Shown: in pieces, positions 17,494 to 25,034 of the stretch
Position numbering within the stretch: the first letter of the stretch is position 1
How the letters are laid out: every line of letters begins with the position of its first letter
From: Clostridia bacterium
GTDB taxonomy: Bacteria; Bacillota; Clostridia; Oscillospirales; Acutalibacteraceae
Direction of reading: 5' to 3'
NCBI GenBank assembly: GCA_017473435.1
Contig: JAFULG010000040.1
Span: 1 to 34,558 of the forward strand
DNA: 34,558 nucleotides
Translations under genes and position numbers: made by a program
The notes under the pieces: generated by a model
Database searches by the model: none
What the model was told of the DNA's origin: nothing
What the model saw: only the letters and a program-made list of their open reading frames with translations

Positions 17494-18248
17494 TTACAAA
17501 AAGAATTATTCCTTGCCTCGATGTTAAAAACGGCAGAGTTGTAAAAGGTGTTAATTTTGAAGGGCTTAACGATGTGTCTTCACCGGTAAGTCTTGCCGAA
17601 TATTACAGCAGCAACGGAGCCGATGAACTTGTGTTTTACGATATAACCGCTTCCTTTGAGGAACGCAAGCTTTTTACAGATATTCTTACGGAGGTTGCGT
17701 CAAAAATTTTCATACCCCTTACTGTTGGCGGCGGCATAAACACTCTTGATGACTTTGAAAAGGTGCTTGGTTGCGGTGCCGATAAGGTAAGTGTAAACTC
17801 AGGTGCAATAAAAAATCCGGCGCTGATTGAACAGGCGGCGAAGCGTTACGGCGATCAATGCGTTGTCCTTTCGGCTGATATAAAGCGTGTAGATGGCGTA
17901 TTCCGTGTGTTTGCCAAGGGCGGCAGAGAAAACACCGGTATGGAAGCTATTGAGTGGATAAAGCGTTGTGTCGGTATGGGAGCCGGTGAGGTTGTTGTAA
18001 ACTCTATTGACACCGACGGAGTAAAAAAAGGCTTTGACCTTGAAATGCTCAAGGCTGTCTGTGATGCTGTCAAGGTGCCCGTTATTGCCTCGGGCGGTGC
18101 GGGTTGTATCGATGATTTTACAACGCTTTTCAACGAAGTGCCAACGGTTTCGGCAGGTCTTGCAGCTTCAATCTTCCACTTCGGTGAGGTTGCAATCAAG
18201 GACCTTAAGGCGGAACTTAATAATAAGGGAATTACTGTGAGGTTATAA
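17490..18248 (+). CDS. hisF: Imidazole glycerol phosphate synthase, cyclase subunit HisF
   Basis: Uses ammonia from HisH to turn PRFAR into imidazole glycerol phosphate and AICAR. The 252-aa TIM barrel has IPCLDVKNGRVVKGVNFE at the N-terminus (catalytic Asp11), LTVGGGINTLDDFE, the second catalytic Asp in LSADIKRVDG (about residue 130) and IASGGAGCIDDF. It starts with ATGA overlapping hisA, with GGAGGT at 17477-17482. Three bases lie between its stop and hisIE. Confidence 0.97.
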   Translation: MITKRIIPCLDVKNGRVVKGVNFEGLNDVSSPVSLAEYYSSNGADELVFYDITASFEERKLFTDILTEVASKIFIPLTVGGGINTLDDFEKVLGCGADKVSVNSGAIKNPALIEQAAKRYGDQCVVLSADIKRVDGVFRVFAKGGRENTGMEAIEWIKRCVGMGAGEVVVNSIDTDGVKKGFDLEMLKAVCDAVKVPVIASGGAGCIDDFTTLFNEVPTVSAGLAASIFHFGEVAIKDLKAELNNKGITVRL

Positions 18249-18251
18249 ATT

Positions 18252-18911
18252 ATGATAGATATTAACGAGCTTAAATTTGATGAAAAAGGACTTATCCCTG
18301 CTATAGTTGTAGATTCACTTACGGGTAAGGTGCTTACTCTTGCTTATATGAACAAAGAAAGCCTTGAAATTTCCATGGAAAAGAAGCTTACCTGCTTTTT
18401 CAGCCGTTCACGTCAGGAGCTGTGGCTCAAAGGGGAAACAAGCGGAAATTATCAGCATATTGTTTCAATTACAGCTGACTGTGATAAGGATGCTCTTGTT
18501 GTGGTTGTTGAAAAGGACGGCCCTGCTTGCCACACAGGTACAGAGTCCTGCTTCACCGCTCCCGTTTTTGAAAGCGATGAGCTTTCACAGTTTACAATGG
18601 ACGGTCTTTATGAGCTTCTCCTCGGCAGAAAGGAAAAGCTTCCCGAGGGCTCTTATACAACCTACCTTTTCCGGAAGGGTATTGACAAAATCCTTAAGAA
18701 AATCGGTGAGGAATCAACCGAGGTTATCATTGCCGGTAAGGCAGACGATAAAAAGGAGACAATCTACGAAATTGCCGACCTTGCTTACCATGTGATGGTA
18801 ATGATGGTTGAAATGGGTATCAGCGTTGACGATATCAGAAAAGAGCTTGCCTCACGCCATGTTATTGACCACAAGGTCAAGCAAGAAAAAATGACAAGCG
18901 ATAATCAGTAA
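18252..18911 (+). CDS. hisIE: Bifunctional phosphoribosyl-AMP cyclohydrolase / phosphoribosyl-ATP pyrophosphatase
   Basis: Carries out steps two and three of histidine synthesis. The N-terminal HisI domain (about residues 1-110) has [27 protein letters not shown] and the zinc site in [13 protein letters not shown] and [10 protein letters not shown]. The C-terminal HisE domain (about 115-215) has [22 protein letters not shown] and [13 protein letters not shown], a MazG-like all-helical fold. At 219 aa both halves are full length. It is the last gene of the operon, after which a hairpin terminator stands at 18921. No gene for histidinol-phosphate phosphatase follows, so that step must be encoded elsewhere. 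Confidence 0.97.
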   Translation: MIDINELKFDEKGLIPAIVVDSLTGKVLTLAYMNKESLEISMEKKLTCFFSRSRQELWLKGETSGNYQHIVSITADCDKDALVVVVEKDGPACHTGTESCFTAPVFESDELSQFTMDGLYELLLGRKEKLPEGSYTTYLFRKGIDKILKKIGEESTEVIIAGKADDKKETIYEIADLAYHVMVMMVEMGISVDDIRKELASRHVIDHKVKQEKMTSDNQ

Positions 18912-18920
18912 TAATATAAT

Positions 18921-18956
18921 GCGCGGTGTGGTTCGTTGCTGCACCGTGCTTTTATT
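18921..18956 (+). terminator. Terminator of the his operon
   Basis: GCGCGGTG (18921-18928) pairs with CACCGTGC (18942-18949) with one G-U pair around a 13-base loop, and is followed by TTTTATTA. Confidence 0.75.
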
Positions 18957-18971
18957 ATGCTTATTTTGCAT

Positions 18972-18988
18972 AGCAACAAAATGTTGCT
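18972..18988. promoter_or_regulatory. Inverted repeat at the promoter of the small membrane-gene group
   Basis: AGCAAC-AAAAT-GTTGCT, perfect 6-bp arms, ending on the first base of the -35 box. Possible operator; the regulator is unknown. Confidence 0.35.
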
Positions 18989-19016
18989 TGACTGTTATGA
19001 CTATTTAAGTTATACT
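18988..19016 (+). promoter_or_regulatory. Promoter of the 19039-20239 gene group
   Basis: TTGACT (18988-18993), 17-base spacer, TATACT (19011-19016), 22 bases before the ATG at 19039. Confidence 0.65.
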
Positions 19017-19038
19017 TGAATTGAAAAGAGGTGTTTAT

Positions 19039-19530
19039 ATGAGCTCCGAACCCAAAAAATCAACTCAGGCTTTTTTCGGAATATTGTCGGGCATCGGCAT
19101 ATGGCTTTTAGGTCTTCTTATGTCGGGCAGACTTGCGTTTGTTGAAGATATGGAGCTTTATCCTACGGGCAAGCTCATTCTTTCTTTTCCGATTGTGTTT
19201 GCCGTGCTTTGCGTGATTATTGCCAAATATTCTGCAAGAGCGGGAAAAAGAGTTTATTACATATCCTCAATGGTCAGCTTGCTGTTTCCGTTGCTCGCTA
19301 TGCTGATAAGCACAATGCTCGGCAGTGTATCAGAATGTGGGATACCTGTTATCGCCGATGTTGCCGAATTTCTTATAATGTTTTTTATGCTGCCGTATGT
19401 TCCTGCGTTTTCGATTTTTTCTCAGATAATAGATGCAACAAACACTAACATTTTTTTAATGTGCGGAAGTGTTTTGGTTGCTTTAGTGGGTGTTCTTGCT
19501 TCTGTATTGATTTATAAAAAGGAGGAATAA
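19039..19530 (+). CDS. Hypothetical membrane protein, four TM segments
   Basis: A 163-aa membrane protein that I cannot assign to a family. Hydrophobic segments lie at about residues 13-30 (AFFGILSGIGIWLLGLLM), 45-62, 75-97 and 110-160, the last region probably holding two helices. It has a hydrophilic N-terminus (MSSEPKKST) and a Lys/Glu tail. I chose the ATG at 19039 with GAGGTG 5 bases upstream; a TTG at 19021 is in frame but lacks a site. It is the first of three small genes, two bases ahead of the zinc-ribbon gene, and the stop region supplies the GGAGG for that gene. Confidence 0.75.
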   Translation: MSSEPKKSTQAFFGILSGIGIWLLGLLMSGRLAFVEDMELYPTGKLILSFPIVFAVLCVIIAKYSARAGKRVYYISSMVSLLFPLLAMLISTMLGSVSECGIPVIADVAEFLIMFFMLPYVPAFSIFSQIIDATNTNIFLMCGSVLVALVGVLASVLIYKKEE

Positions 19531-19532
19531 AT

Positions 19533-19733
19533 ATGAAATGTCCCTATTGTAACAAAGAAATGGAATCAGGCTTTATTCAGTGCCGCGACGGCGTAACCTG
19601 GACACCGAAAAAACAACTTGTAGCAGCTTTATCTTTCCTCGGTAAAGGAAGTCTGCACCTCGCATCAAATACGGTTTGTGCTTACAAATGCAGTGAATGT
19701 AAAAAGGTGATTATTGATTATTCGGAGAATTAA
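19533..19733 (+). CDS. Small zinc-ribbon protein, DUF6487-like
   Basis: A 66-aa protein with two CxxC knuckles, CPYCNKEMESGFIQ at residues 3-16 and CSECKKVIIDYSEN at the end, separated by a segment with WTPKK. This pattern (CPYC-K-M-GFI plus C-CKKVIIDY) fits the DUF6487 family, common in Clostridia and of unknown function. Start ATG follows GGAGGAATAAAT, and the gene starts two bases after the previous stop. It probably binds a zinc ion, but partner and role are unknown. Confidence 0.75.
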   Translation: MKCPYCNKEMESGFIQCRDGVTWTPKKQLVAALSFLGKGSLHLASNTVCAYKCSECKKVIIDYSEN

Positions 19734-19768
19734 CATTTTCTTTTATGCTTGTAAAAGGAGGTTAAGCT

Positions 19769-20239
19769 ATGAAAAACTCTACGAAATGTATTCTGACCGT
19801 TCTGATCACTTATATTGCAGAATGTATAGTTTCCTACGGCACGGTAACCCTTGTTGCGTTTTTCGGTAAGGATGATTGGCTTTTGGTTGTCGGAGCCGCT
19901 GTTATAGGTATAATATTTTCTGTTGAAGGTGCTATAATTGCCAGACAGCCGAAATGTGTATGGATTTCTTTTTCGGTTACTGTCTTAATTGCTTGGTTTA
20001 TAGCAATATTATCGGCAGTTATTCTCGATCCGATTATGTTTTCTGTGGTTGGTATGAACGAAATTGTAAATATTGTCACGCTTATTATCGGATATCCCGG
20101 GTTTATGTGCGCAATGATGCTGGGTGAGTACTTTGGATTGACCTCGACTGCACTTATCATTCTCATATACACGCTGAGCGGTATGGTTCCTGTTATTGTC
20201 ACCGTAGCTTCCGTGGTGCATAATAAGAAAACAGCATAA
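19769..20239 (+). CDS. Hypothetical membrane protein, four TM segments
   Basis: A 156-aa membrane protein of unknown function. Hydrophobic stretches at about residues 6-27, 33-53, 63-86, 93-118 and 125-148 suggest four or five helices, with a positively charged N-terminus and HNKKTA tail. The ATG is preceded by AAAGGAGG 7 bases upstream. It lies 35 bases after the zinc-ribbon gene on the same strand and ends just before a terminator, so it closes a three-gene unit. It has no recognisable similarity to the first membrane protein of the group beyond topology. Confidence 0.72.
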   Translation: MKNSTKCILTVLITYIAECIVSYGTVTLVAFFGKDDWLLVVGAAVIGIIFSVEGAIIARQPKCVWISFSVTVLIAWFIAILSAVILDPIMFSVVGMNEIVNIVTLIIGYPGFMCAMMLGEYFGLTSTALIILIYTLSGMVPVIVTVASVVHNKKTA

Positions 20240-20255
20240 GATAATACAACATATA

Positions 20256-20294
20256 AAAAAAGACGAGAGCTTCAAAAACTCTCGTCTTAATCTT
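20256..20294. terminator. Bidirectional terminator between the membrane-protein gene and prs
   Basis: AAGACGAGAG (20260-20269) pairs with CTCTCGTCTT (20279-20288). The A-run before the left arm gives a strong U-tract for the minus-strand prs transcript. The right flank, AATCTTTT, serves the plus strand less well. Confidence 0.82.
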
Positions 20295-20304
20295 TTATTC
20301 CGTC

Positions 20305-21501
20305 TTATTTAAGGTTGTACTTTTCAATATAAGCGTTAATCTTCTGAATGGGGTTAAGGAAGGGGCTTACTGATCTGTCGTGGTTAAGTGTGTCAATGAT
20401 AAGAGCAACATACTTTGACATATCAACTGAATAGTACCATTCCTTTGTGAGAAGCTCAGGTGTCTGATAAATAAGATTTGTTGTGAAGATTCTGTCGAAG
20501 ATACCTTCTTCAAATGCCTTGTCAAATCTCTCGAGACCTGATGAGAAAAGACCGAAGGAGGAGAATACGAAGATTCTTCTTGCTTTAAGACTCTTAAGCT
20601 GACGACAAACATCAAGCATTGAGTCACCGCTTGAAATCATGTCGTCAACAACAATAACGTCCTTGCCCTCAACATTCTGACCGAGGAATTCGTGTGAAAC
20701 GATGGGGTTTCTGCCGTCAACAATCTTTGAGAAGTCTCTTCTCTTATAGAACATACCGAGCTGGACGCCGAGCACCTGTGAATAGTAAACACATCTGCCC
20801 ATGCCGCCCTCGTCGGGAGAAATCATCATTGTTGTTTCGGGTGAGAACTTGATATCGTTGTTAAGGCTCTTTGCAATAGCCTTAATCATCTGATAAGTGG
20901 GGGAAACACTTTCAAAACCGATTCTGATTGAGTTCTGAACTCTGGGGTCGTGAGCATCAAAGGTGATGATGTTGCTTACGCCCATGTTTTCAAGCTCCTG
21001 AAGTGCAAGTGCACAGTCAAGTGATTCACGTGCTGATCTTCTGTGCTGTCTGCCCTCATAAAGCATGGGCATAATAACTGTGATTCTCTTTGCTTTACCT
21101 GCACAAGCTGAGATAACTCTCTTAAGGTCGGCAAAATGGTCATCGGGACTCATGGGAACCATAAGAGGATCACCGTTAGCATCCTTAAGATCGTACATTT
21201 TGTATTTTACATTATAGTTGAAGCAATCTGTAATGATGAAAAGGTCGTAGCCGCGGATAGATTCATTAATTACCGCTTTACCTTCACCGGTAGAAAATCT
21301 CGGGAAGGTTGCTGAAATAATATAGGAATCTCTGTGGTAGCCCTTAAGGTGAAGGTTAGAATCGTTTTCGGATTCAAACTTAGCACGGCATTCGACAATC
21401 TGATCGCTGACTCTCTGTGCAAGCGCCTCGCAACCCTTCATTGCGATAATTCCAAGGCGACCCTGAGGAATTGTATCAAGATACTCGGTAAGTGACTGCA
21501 T
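20305..21501 (-). CDS. prs: Ribose-phosphate pyrophosphokinase, long form
   Basis: Makes PRPP from ribose 5-phosphate and ATP, feeding histidine, purine, pyrimidine and tryptophan synthesis. The PRPP-binding loop VVDDMISSGDSMLD (about residues 285-298) is present. At 398 aa it is much longer than the classical 310-320 aa enzymes, and the flexible-loop region reads FDAHDPRVQNSIRIGF rather than the usual DLHAGQIQGFF, so it belongs to a divergent clade known in Clostridia. The start MQSLTEYLDT is preceded by a GGGGGT site 8 bases upstream on the minus strand. Monocistronic, with its own promoter and terminator. The role as PRPP synthase is likely; regulation by nucleotides may differ from class I. 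Confidence 0.87.
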   Translation of the reverse strand: MQSLTEYLDTIPQGRLGIIAMKGCEALAQRVSDQIVECRAKFESENDSNLHLKGYHRDSYIISATFPRFSTGEGKAVINESIRGYDLFIITDCFNYNVKYKMYDLKDANGDPLMVPMSPDDHFADLKRVISACAGKAKRITVIMPMLYEGRQHRRSARESLDCALALQELENMGVSNIITFDAHDPRVQNSIRIGFESVSPTYQMIKAIAKSLNNDIKFSPETTMMISPDEGGMGRCVYYSQVLGVQLGMFYKRRDFSKIVDGRNPIVSHEFLGQNVEGKDVIVVDDMISSGDSMLDVCRQLKSLKARRIFVFSSFGLFSSGLERFDKAFEEGIFDRIFTTNLIYQTPELLTKEWYYSVDMSKYVALIIDTLNHDRSVSPFLNPIQKINAYIEKYNLK

Positions 21502-21544
21502 AATATAATACCCCCAAATTTTTACTCTGATAAAATATATTTAT

Positions 21545-21573
21545 ATTCTACTGATTTCAACAAAAATTTTCAA
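21545..21573 (-). promoter_or_regulatory. Promoter of prs
   Basis: On the minus strand, -35 TTGAAA (21568-21573), 17-base spacer, -10 TAGAAT (21545-21550), about 44 bases before the start codon. Confidence 0.55.
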
Positions 21574-21658
21574 TAGTTTTACGACATAATTGATATAGAA
21601 TTAAACTAAAGTTTTACACAATATTTTGTGCAGTTTTACTTTTTGATAACACTATATA

Positions 21659-22825
21659 TCAAACATAGCTGTTGTCAACGGTTATTACGCAACGGTAACG
21701 GTTATTTATTTCGCCGGCTTTCTCATTTATAAGGCGTTTAAGCTTGCGGTTGTCCATTTCGAAGCCGTACGGTATAACTACGTCAAAAACAAGATTTGTG
21801 TGGGTAGGTCCGTCAACAACTCTGAAATCATGGAGAGTAAGCTCTTTATCAATGTCTTTAATTATTTTTACAAACTCTGTCCTGAGGCTGTTGACTTTTT
21901 CATTGTTTGTTTCTACCGGATCCATATGAATAACCAGCTCAATACCGAAACGTTTTTTTACCTGCTGTTCGATATTATCGATTGTGTCGTGTGCAACAAG
22001 CATATTTTCGTCAGCTGATATTTCTGCATGAATAGAAGCGAAAATTCTCGATGCACCGTAGGAGTGAACAACAAGATCGTGTACTCCGACTATTTCATCA
22101 TGGCTTAAAATGTATTCAACAAGCTGATCCACAACTTCTTTTTCAGGCGGAGTTCCAAGGAGGATGCCGACAGATTCCTTGAGTATACCAAAGCCTGACA
22201 TAAGAATGAATCCTGAAACGATAAGTCCCATATATCCGTCAAGGGGAATGTCGGTAAATAATGAGCACACAAGTGATACAGCGGCAACAAAGGTGGCTGT
22301 TGTATCACTGAGACTGTCCTTTGCAACAGCGAGCATCGCGGGAGACTGAATTTTGTTTCCCAGCTTTCTGTTAAAAAGGAATAGCCATACCTTGCCGAGA
22401 ATTGAAAATACAAGCACTGCCGTGGCAGGGATTGAAAACACAACTTCCTGAGGATTTCTTATTTTTTCTATAGATGATTTTATGAGCTCATAGCCCATTA
22501 ATTCTACAAGAAAGCCTACTATAAGAGCGGCAATGTACTCAATTCTTCCGTGACCGAAGGGATGATTTTTGTCCGGCTTTCTCGAGGCAAGCTTAAAGGA
22601 AACGAGTGTAACAATACACGAAGCGGCATCGGCAAGATTGTTAATAGCATCAGCTGTAATGGAAACGCTGTTGCTGATAACACCGATTGCATATTTTCCG
22701 GCTGATAAAATTAAGTTAACGATAATTCCTACAACGCTGCCGAGTAAGCCGTATTTTTCTCTTACGTCAGCATCTTTTACGTTTTCACTGTTTTTTATGA
22801 AAATTCTGACTAACAAATTTGTCAT
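21659..22825 (-). CDS. Cation diffusion facilitator family transporter
   Basis: Proton-coupled exporter of divalent metals such as Zn, Mn, Co or Fe. The 388-aa protein has a transmembrane domain (about residues 28-225) with the TM2 metal-site pattern SITADAINNLADA, the loop HPFGHGRIEYIAAL and a TM5 site with AKDSLSDTTATFVA, then a cytoplasmic ferredoxin-like domain (about 230-310) with HDLVVHSYGASRIFASIHAE. The C-terminal 75 residues extend beyond the usual CDF length. It starts 13 bases after the mscS stop and has AAAGGA upstream, so it is the second gene of an mscS-cdf transcript. Metal specificity cannot be settled from sequence. Confidence 0.92.
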   Translation of the reverse strand: MTNLLVRIFIKNSENVKDADVREKYGLLGSVVGIIVNLILSAGKYAIGVISNSVSITADAINNLADAASCIVTLVSFKLASRKPDKNHPFGHGRIEYIAALIVGFLVELMGYELIKSSIEKIRNPQEVVFSIPATAVLVFSILGKVWLFLFNRKLGNKIQSPAMLAVAKDSLSDTTATFVAAVSLVCSLFTDIPLDGYMGLIVSGFILMSGFGILKESVGILLGTPPEKEVVDQLVEYILSHDEIVGVHDLVVHSYGASRIFASIHAEISADENMLVAHDTIDNIEQQVKKRFGIELVIHMDPVETNNEKVNSLRTEFVKIIKDIDKELTLHDFRVVDGPTHTNLVFDVVIPYGFEMDNRKLKRLINEKAGEINNRYRCVITVDNSYV

Positions 22826-22837
22826 TATGAAAATCCT

Positions 22838-23767
22838 TTACTTTTCGTTTTTTATATGAACATCAATCTGATTGAAGGGGATGCAGATTCCGTTTTCGTC
22901 AAATGCAAGCTTGACCTGCTCTTGCATCTGATAGTATACATTCCAATAGTCGCTGCCCTTACACCATATTCTAGCAACGAGATTGATGCTGCTTGCTTCG
23001 TGTGAACCGACATATACCTGAATTTCAGGATCCTTAAGGATAAGCTCGTTACATTCAGCAACATTACGGATTACATTTTTAGCCTTAGCCATGTCGTCGC
23101 CGTATCCGATTGAGTAAGTAAGATCTACTCTTCTGATATCCTCGGCGGAGTAGTTGATAATATGGTTTGTAGTGATGTGAGAATTGGGGACAATGATACG
23201 TTTGTTGTCTGCGGTCGTAATAACTGTGTTCATAAAGCGTATATCCGAAACATTTCCCTGAACACCGTTAACTTCAACAAAATCACCGTTTTTAAACGGA
23301 TGATTAAGTAGAATCTGAATACCGCTGGCAAACTGTGCAACGCTGTCCTGAAGACCAAGGCTGGCTGCGACACCGGCTGCACCGATAGCGGTAACTATTG
23401 ATCCAATGTTGAAGAACATTGAAAGTGCCGAAAGTATAAATACGGCTTTTATTGCAACTGAAACAAAGCGCTTGATAAAATTATAAACTGACGGATCAAC
23501 ATTTTTTGCTTTCATTGCCTTTACAATAAGCTTTGAAACAAAACGCGACAGAAAGATACCCAGAAAAATCATGATTACTGCAATTATGATTGAAGGAATC
23601 TTCTCTACGATTTTGTTTATAATATCAAGCTTTTCCCACCAGGAAGCTACGTTGTCGATAGCCTGAGACGGATCTACAAACTGTCCGTTTTCATCAAGCA
23701 AAATATTGCCGGGAGTAACGATGTCGAAGATAGGATCTGCTGTTGCTGCAGCGGAAAGAATATTCAT
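22838..23767 (-). CDS. Small-conductance mechanosensitive channel, MscS family
   Basis: Opens under membrane tension to release solutes during hypo-osmotic shock. The 309-aa protein has a short periplasmic N-terminus, TM segments at about residues 57-78 and 92-115, and the pore helix TM3 with AIGAAGVAASLGLQDSVAQF (about 126-145). The beta domain follows with NGDFVEVNGVQGNVSDI and IVPNSHI, then a C-terminal mixed domain. The length and Gly/Ala pattern of TM3 are typical of MscS. RBS AGGAGG precedes the ATG. It is transcribed divergently from zur and lies upstream of the CDF gene. Confidence 0.94.
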   Translation of the reverse strand: MNILSAAATADPIFDIVTPGNILLDENGQFVDPSQAIDNVASWWEKLDIINKIVEKIPSIIIAVIMIFLGIFLSRFVSKLIVKAMKAKNVDPSVYNFIKRFVSVAIKAVFILSALSMFFNIGSIVTAIGAAGVAASLGLQDSVAQFASGIQILLNHPFKNGDFVEVNGVQGNVSDIRFMNTVITTADNKRIIVPNSHITTNHIINYSAEDIRRVDLTYSIGYGDDMAKAKNVIRNVAECNELILKDPEIQVYVGSHEASSINLVARIWCKGSDYWNVYYQMQEQVKLAFDENGICIPFNQIDVHIKNEK

Positions 23768-23796
23768 AAAATTTTCCTCCTGTTTTATTTTTTAAC

Positions 23797-23825
23797 ATAA
23801 TATCATACAATTAATTATTTTTCAA
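23797..23825 (-). promoter_or_regulatory. Promoter of mscS-cdf
   Basis: On the minus strand, -35 TTGAAA (23820-23825), 17-base spacer, -10 TATTAT (23797-23802), 30 bases before the ATG. It lies back to back with the zur promoter. Confidence 0.6.
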
Positions 23826-23845
23826 TTACAAGTTTAAGTTTTTAC

Positions 23846-23873
23846 TTGACAAAATAAATAATAGTACTATAAT
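23846..23873 (+). promoter_or_regulatory. Promoter of the zur-znuC-znuBA operon
   Basis: Perfect -35 TTGACA (23846-23851), 16-base spacer, perfect -10 TATAAT (23868-23873). Confidence 0.8.
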
Positions 23874-23874
23874 T

Positions 23875-23895
23875 TGAAATTGAAATTCATTTTCA
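23875..23895. promoter_or_regulatory. Fur/Zur-type operator
   Basis: A 21-base near-palindrome TGAAATTGAAATTCATTTTCA, with symmetric 10-base halves matching at 9 of 10 pairs around a central base, directly after the -10 box. Size and composition fit Fur-family boxes. The gene behind it encodes a Fur-family protein, so autoregulation is likely. Confidence 0.65.
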
Positions 23896-23910
23896 GTTTG
23901 AGGTGATATT

Positions 23911-24315
23911 GTGTCAAATTCAACATATAATACAAAACAAAAAAAGCTGGTTCTTGACCTTATGCAAAGCAACGGTCAGAAACAGCTCACCTGTGATGAA
24001 ATTACATATCTTCTTTTAAAGAACGGTACGCCTGTCGGTAAAACCACGGTATACCGTCAACTTGAAAAGCTTGCAGATGACGGAGTTATCAGAAAATTCA
24101 GCTCAAACAGCTCAAAATGCTTTTATTATCAGTATGTTGACCTGGATATGAAATGTAATGAACATATGCATTTGAGATGTATCAAATGCGGAAAATATGA
24201 ACACCTCAGCTGTGATTTTATGAAAACATTTTCTGAGCATATATCATTGCATCACGGCTTTTCTGTAAGTAATTCACAGACTGAAATTATGGGATTTTGC
24301 GTTAATTGCCGATAA
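23911..24315 (+). CDS. Fur-family metalloregulator, probably Zur
   Basis: Metal-sensing repressor. The 134-aa protein has a winged-helix DNA-binding half (about residues 8-80) with LTCDEITYLL and KTTVYRQLEKLADDGVI, then a dimerisation half with the structural zinc cysteines RCIKCGKYEHLSCD (about 90-103) and a final CVNC pair. The initiation codon is GTG at 23911, with GAGGTGA 5 bases upstream; no ATG nearby has a site. It heads an operon with a zinc-type ABC importer, so zinc is the most likely effector; Fe or Mn cannot be excluded. The ATPase gene starts 11 bases after its stop. Confidence 0.92.
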   Translation: MSNSTYNTKQKKLVLDLMQSNGQKQLTCDEITYLLLKNGTPVGKTTVYRQLEKLADDGVIRKFSSNSSKCFYYQYVDLDMKCNEHMHLRCIKCGKYEHLSCDFMKTFSEHISLHHGFSVSNSQTEIMGFCVNCR

Positions 24316-24326
24316 AGGAGAAAATA

Positions 24327-25034
24327 ATGTCACTTATAAGTTGTAAAAATATATGCTTGAGCTATGAAAATAATAAGGTGATAACAGACCTTTCCTTCAC
24401 GGTGGAAGCAGGGGATTATCTATGCATTGTCGGTGAAAACGGCAGCGGAAAAAGTACTCTTGTAAAAGCTATGTTAGGTCTTAAAGAAACCTCCTCGGGT
24501 CATCTTCATTTCGGTGAAGGTCTGAAAAAGGGCGAAGTAGGATATCTTCCGCAGCAGACAACTTCTCAGAAGGATTTTCCTGCCTCGGTTTTTGAGGTGG
24601 TTATTTCCGGTTGTGTTGCAGGAAAAAGAAGTATATTTTACTCTGAAAAGCACAAATCACTTGCTTATGAAAATATGAAAAAGCTTGATATTTTTCATCT
24701 GAGGAAGAAGTGTTTCCGAGAGCTTTCCGGCGGTCAGCAGCAAAGAGTTTTACTTGCACGCGCTCTTTGTGCTACAAAAAAGCTTCTTCTGCTTGATGAG
24801 CCCGTTACAGGTCTTGATCCCGTTGTTACAAGTGAGCTTTACTCAATAATACGCTCAATCAACAGAGATTACGGTATTACCGTTATTATGGTTTCACATG
24901 ATTTGCATTCAGCTTTGAAAAACGCATCTCATATTCTGCATCTTAATAAAAATAAATACTTTTTCGGCACAACGGCGGAATATACGGAAAGTGAAATTTA
25001 TAAAAGCTTTTCGGGAGGTGACTGCAATGACTGA
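24327..25034 (+). CDS. znuC: Zinc/manganese-type ABC transporter ATPase
   Basis: ATPase subunit powering metal import. The 235-aa protein has Walker A GENGSGKST (about residues 36-44), the Q-loop at YLPQQTT, the signature LSGGQQQRVLLARAL (about 134-148), Walker B LLLLDEPVTGLD (about 155-166) and the switch His in VSHDLH (about 190-195), all intact. I chose the ATG at 24327, 6 bases after AAAGGAG; an in-frame ATG at 24306 overlaps zur and lacks a site. Its stop overlaps the next gene by 8 bases. The znu naming follows from the permease class and the His-rich binding protein next to it. Confidence 0.92.
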   Translation: MSLISCKNICLSYENNKVITDLSFTVEAGDYLCIVGENGSGKSTLVKAMLGLKETSSGHLHFGEGLKKGEVGYLPQQTTSQKDFPASVFEVVISGCVAGKRSIFYSEKHKSLAYENMKKLDIFHLRKKCFRELSGGQQQRVLLARALCATKKLLLLDEPVTGLDPVVTSELYSIIRSINRDYGITVIMVSHDLHSALKNASHILHLNKNKYFFGTTAEYTESEIYKSFSGGDCND

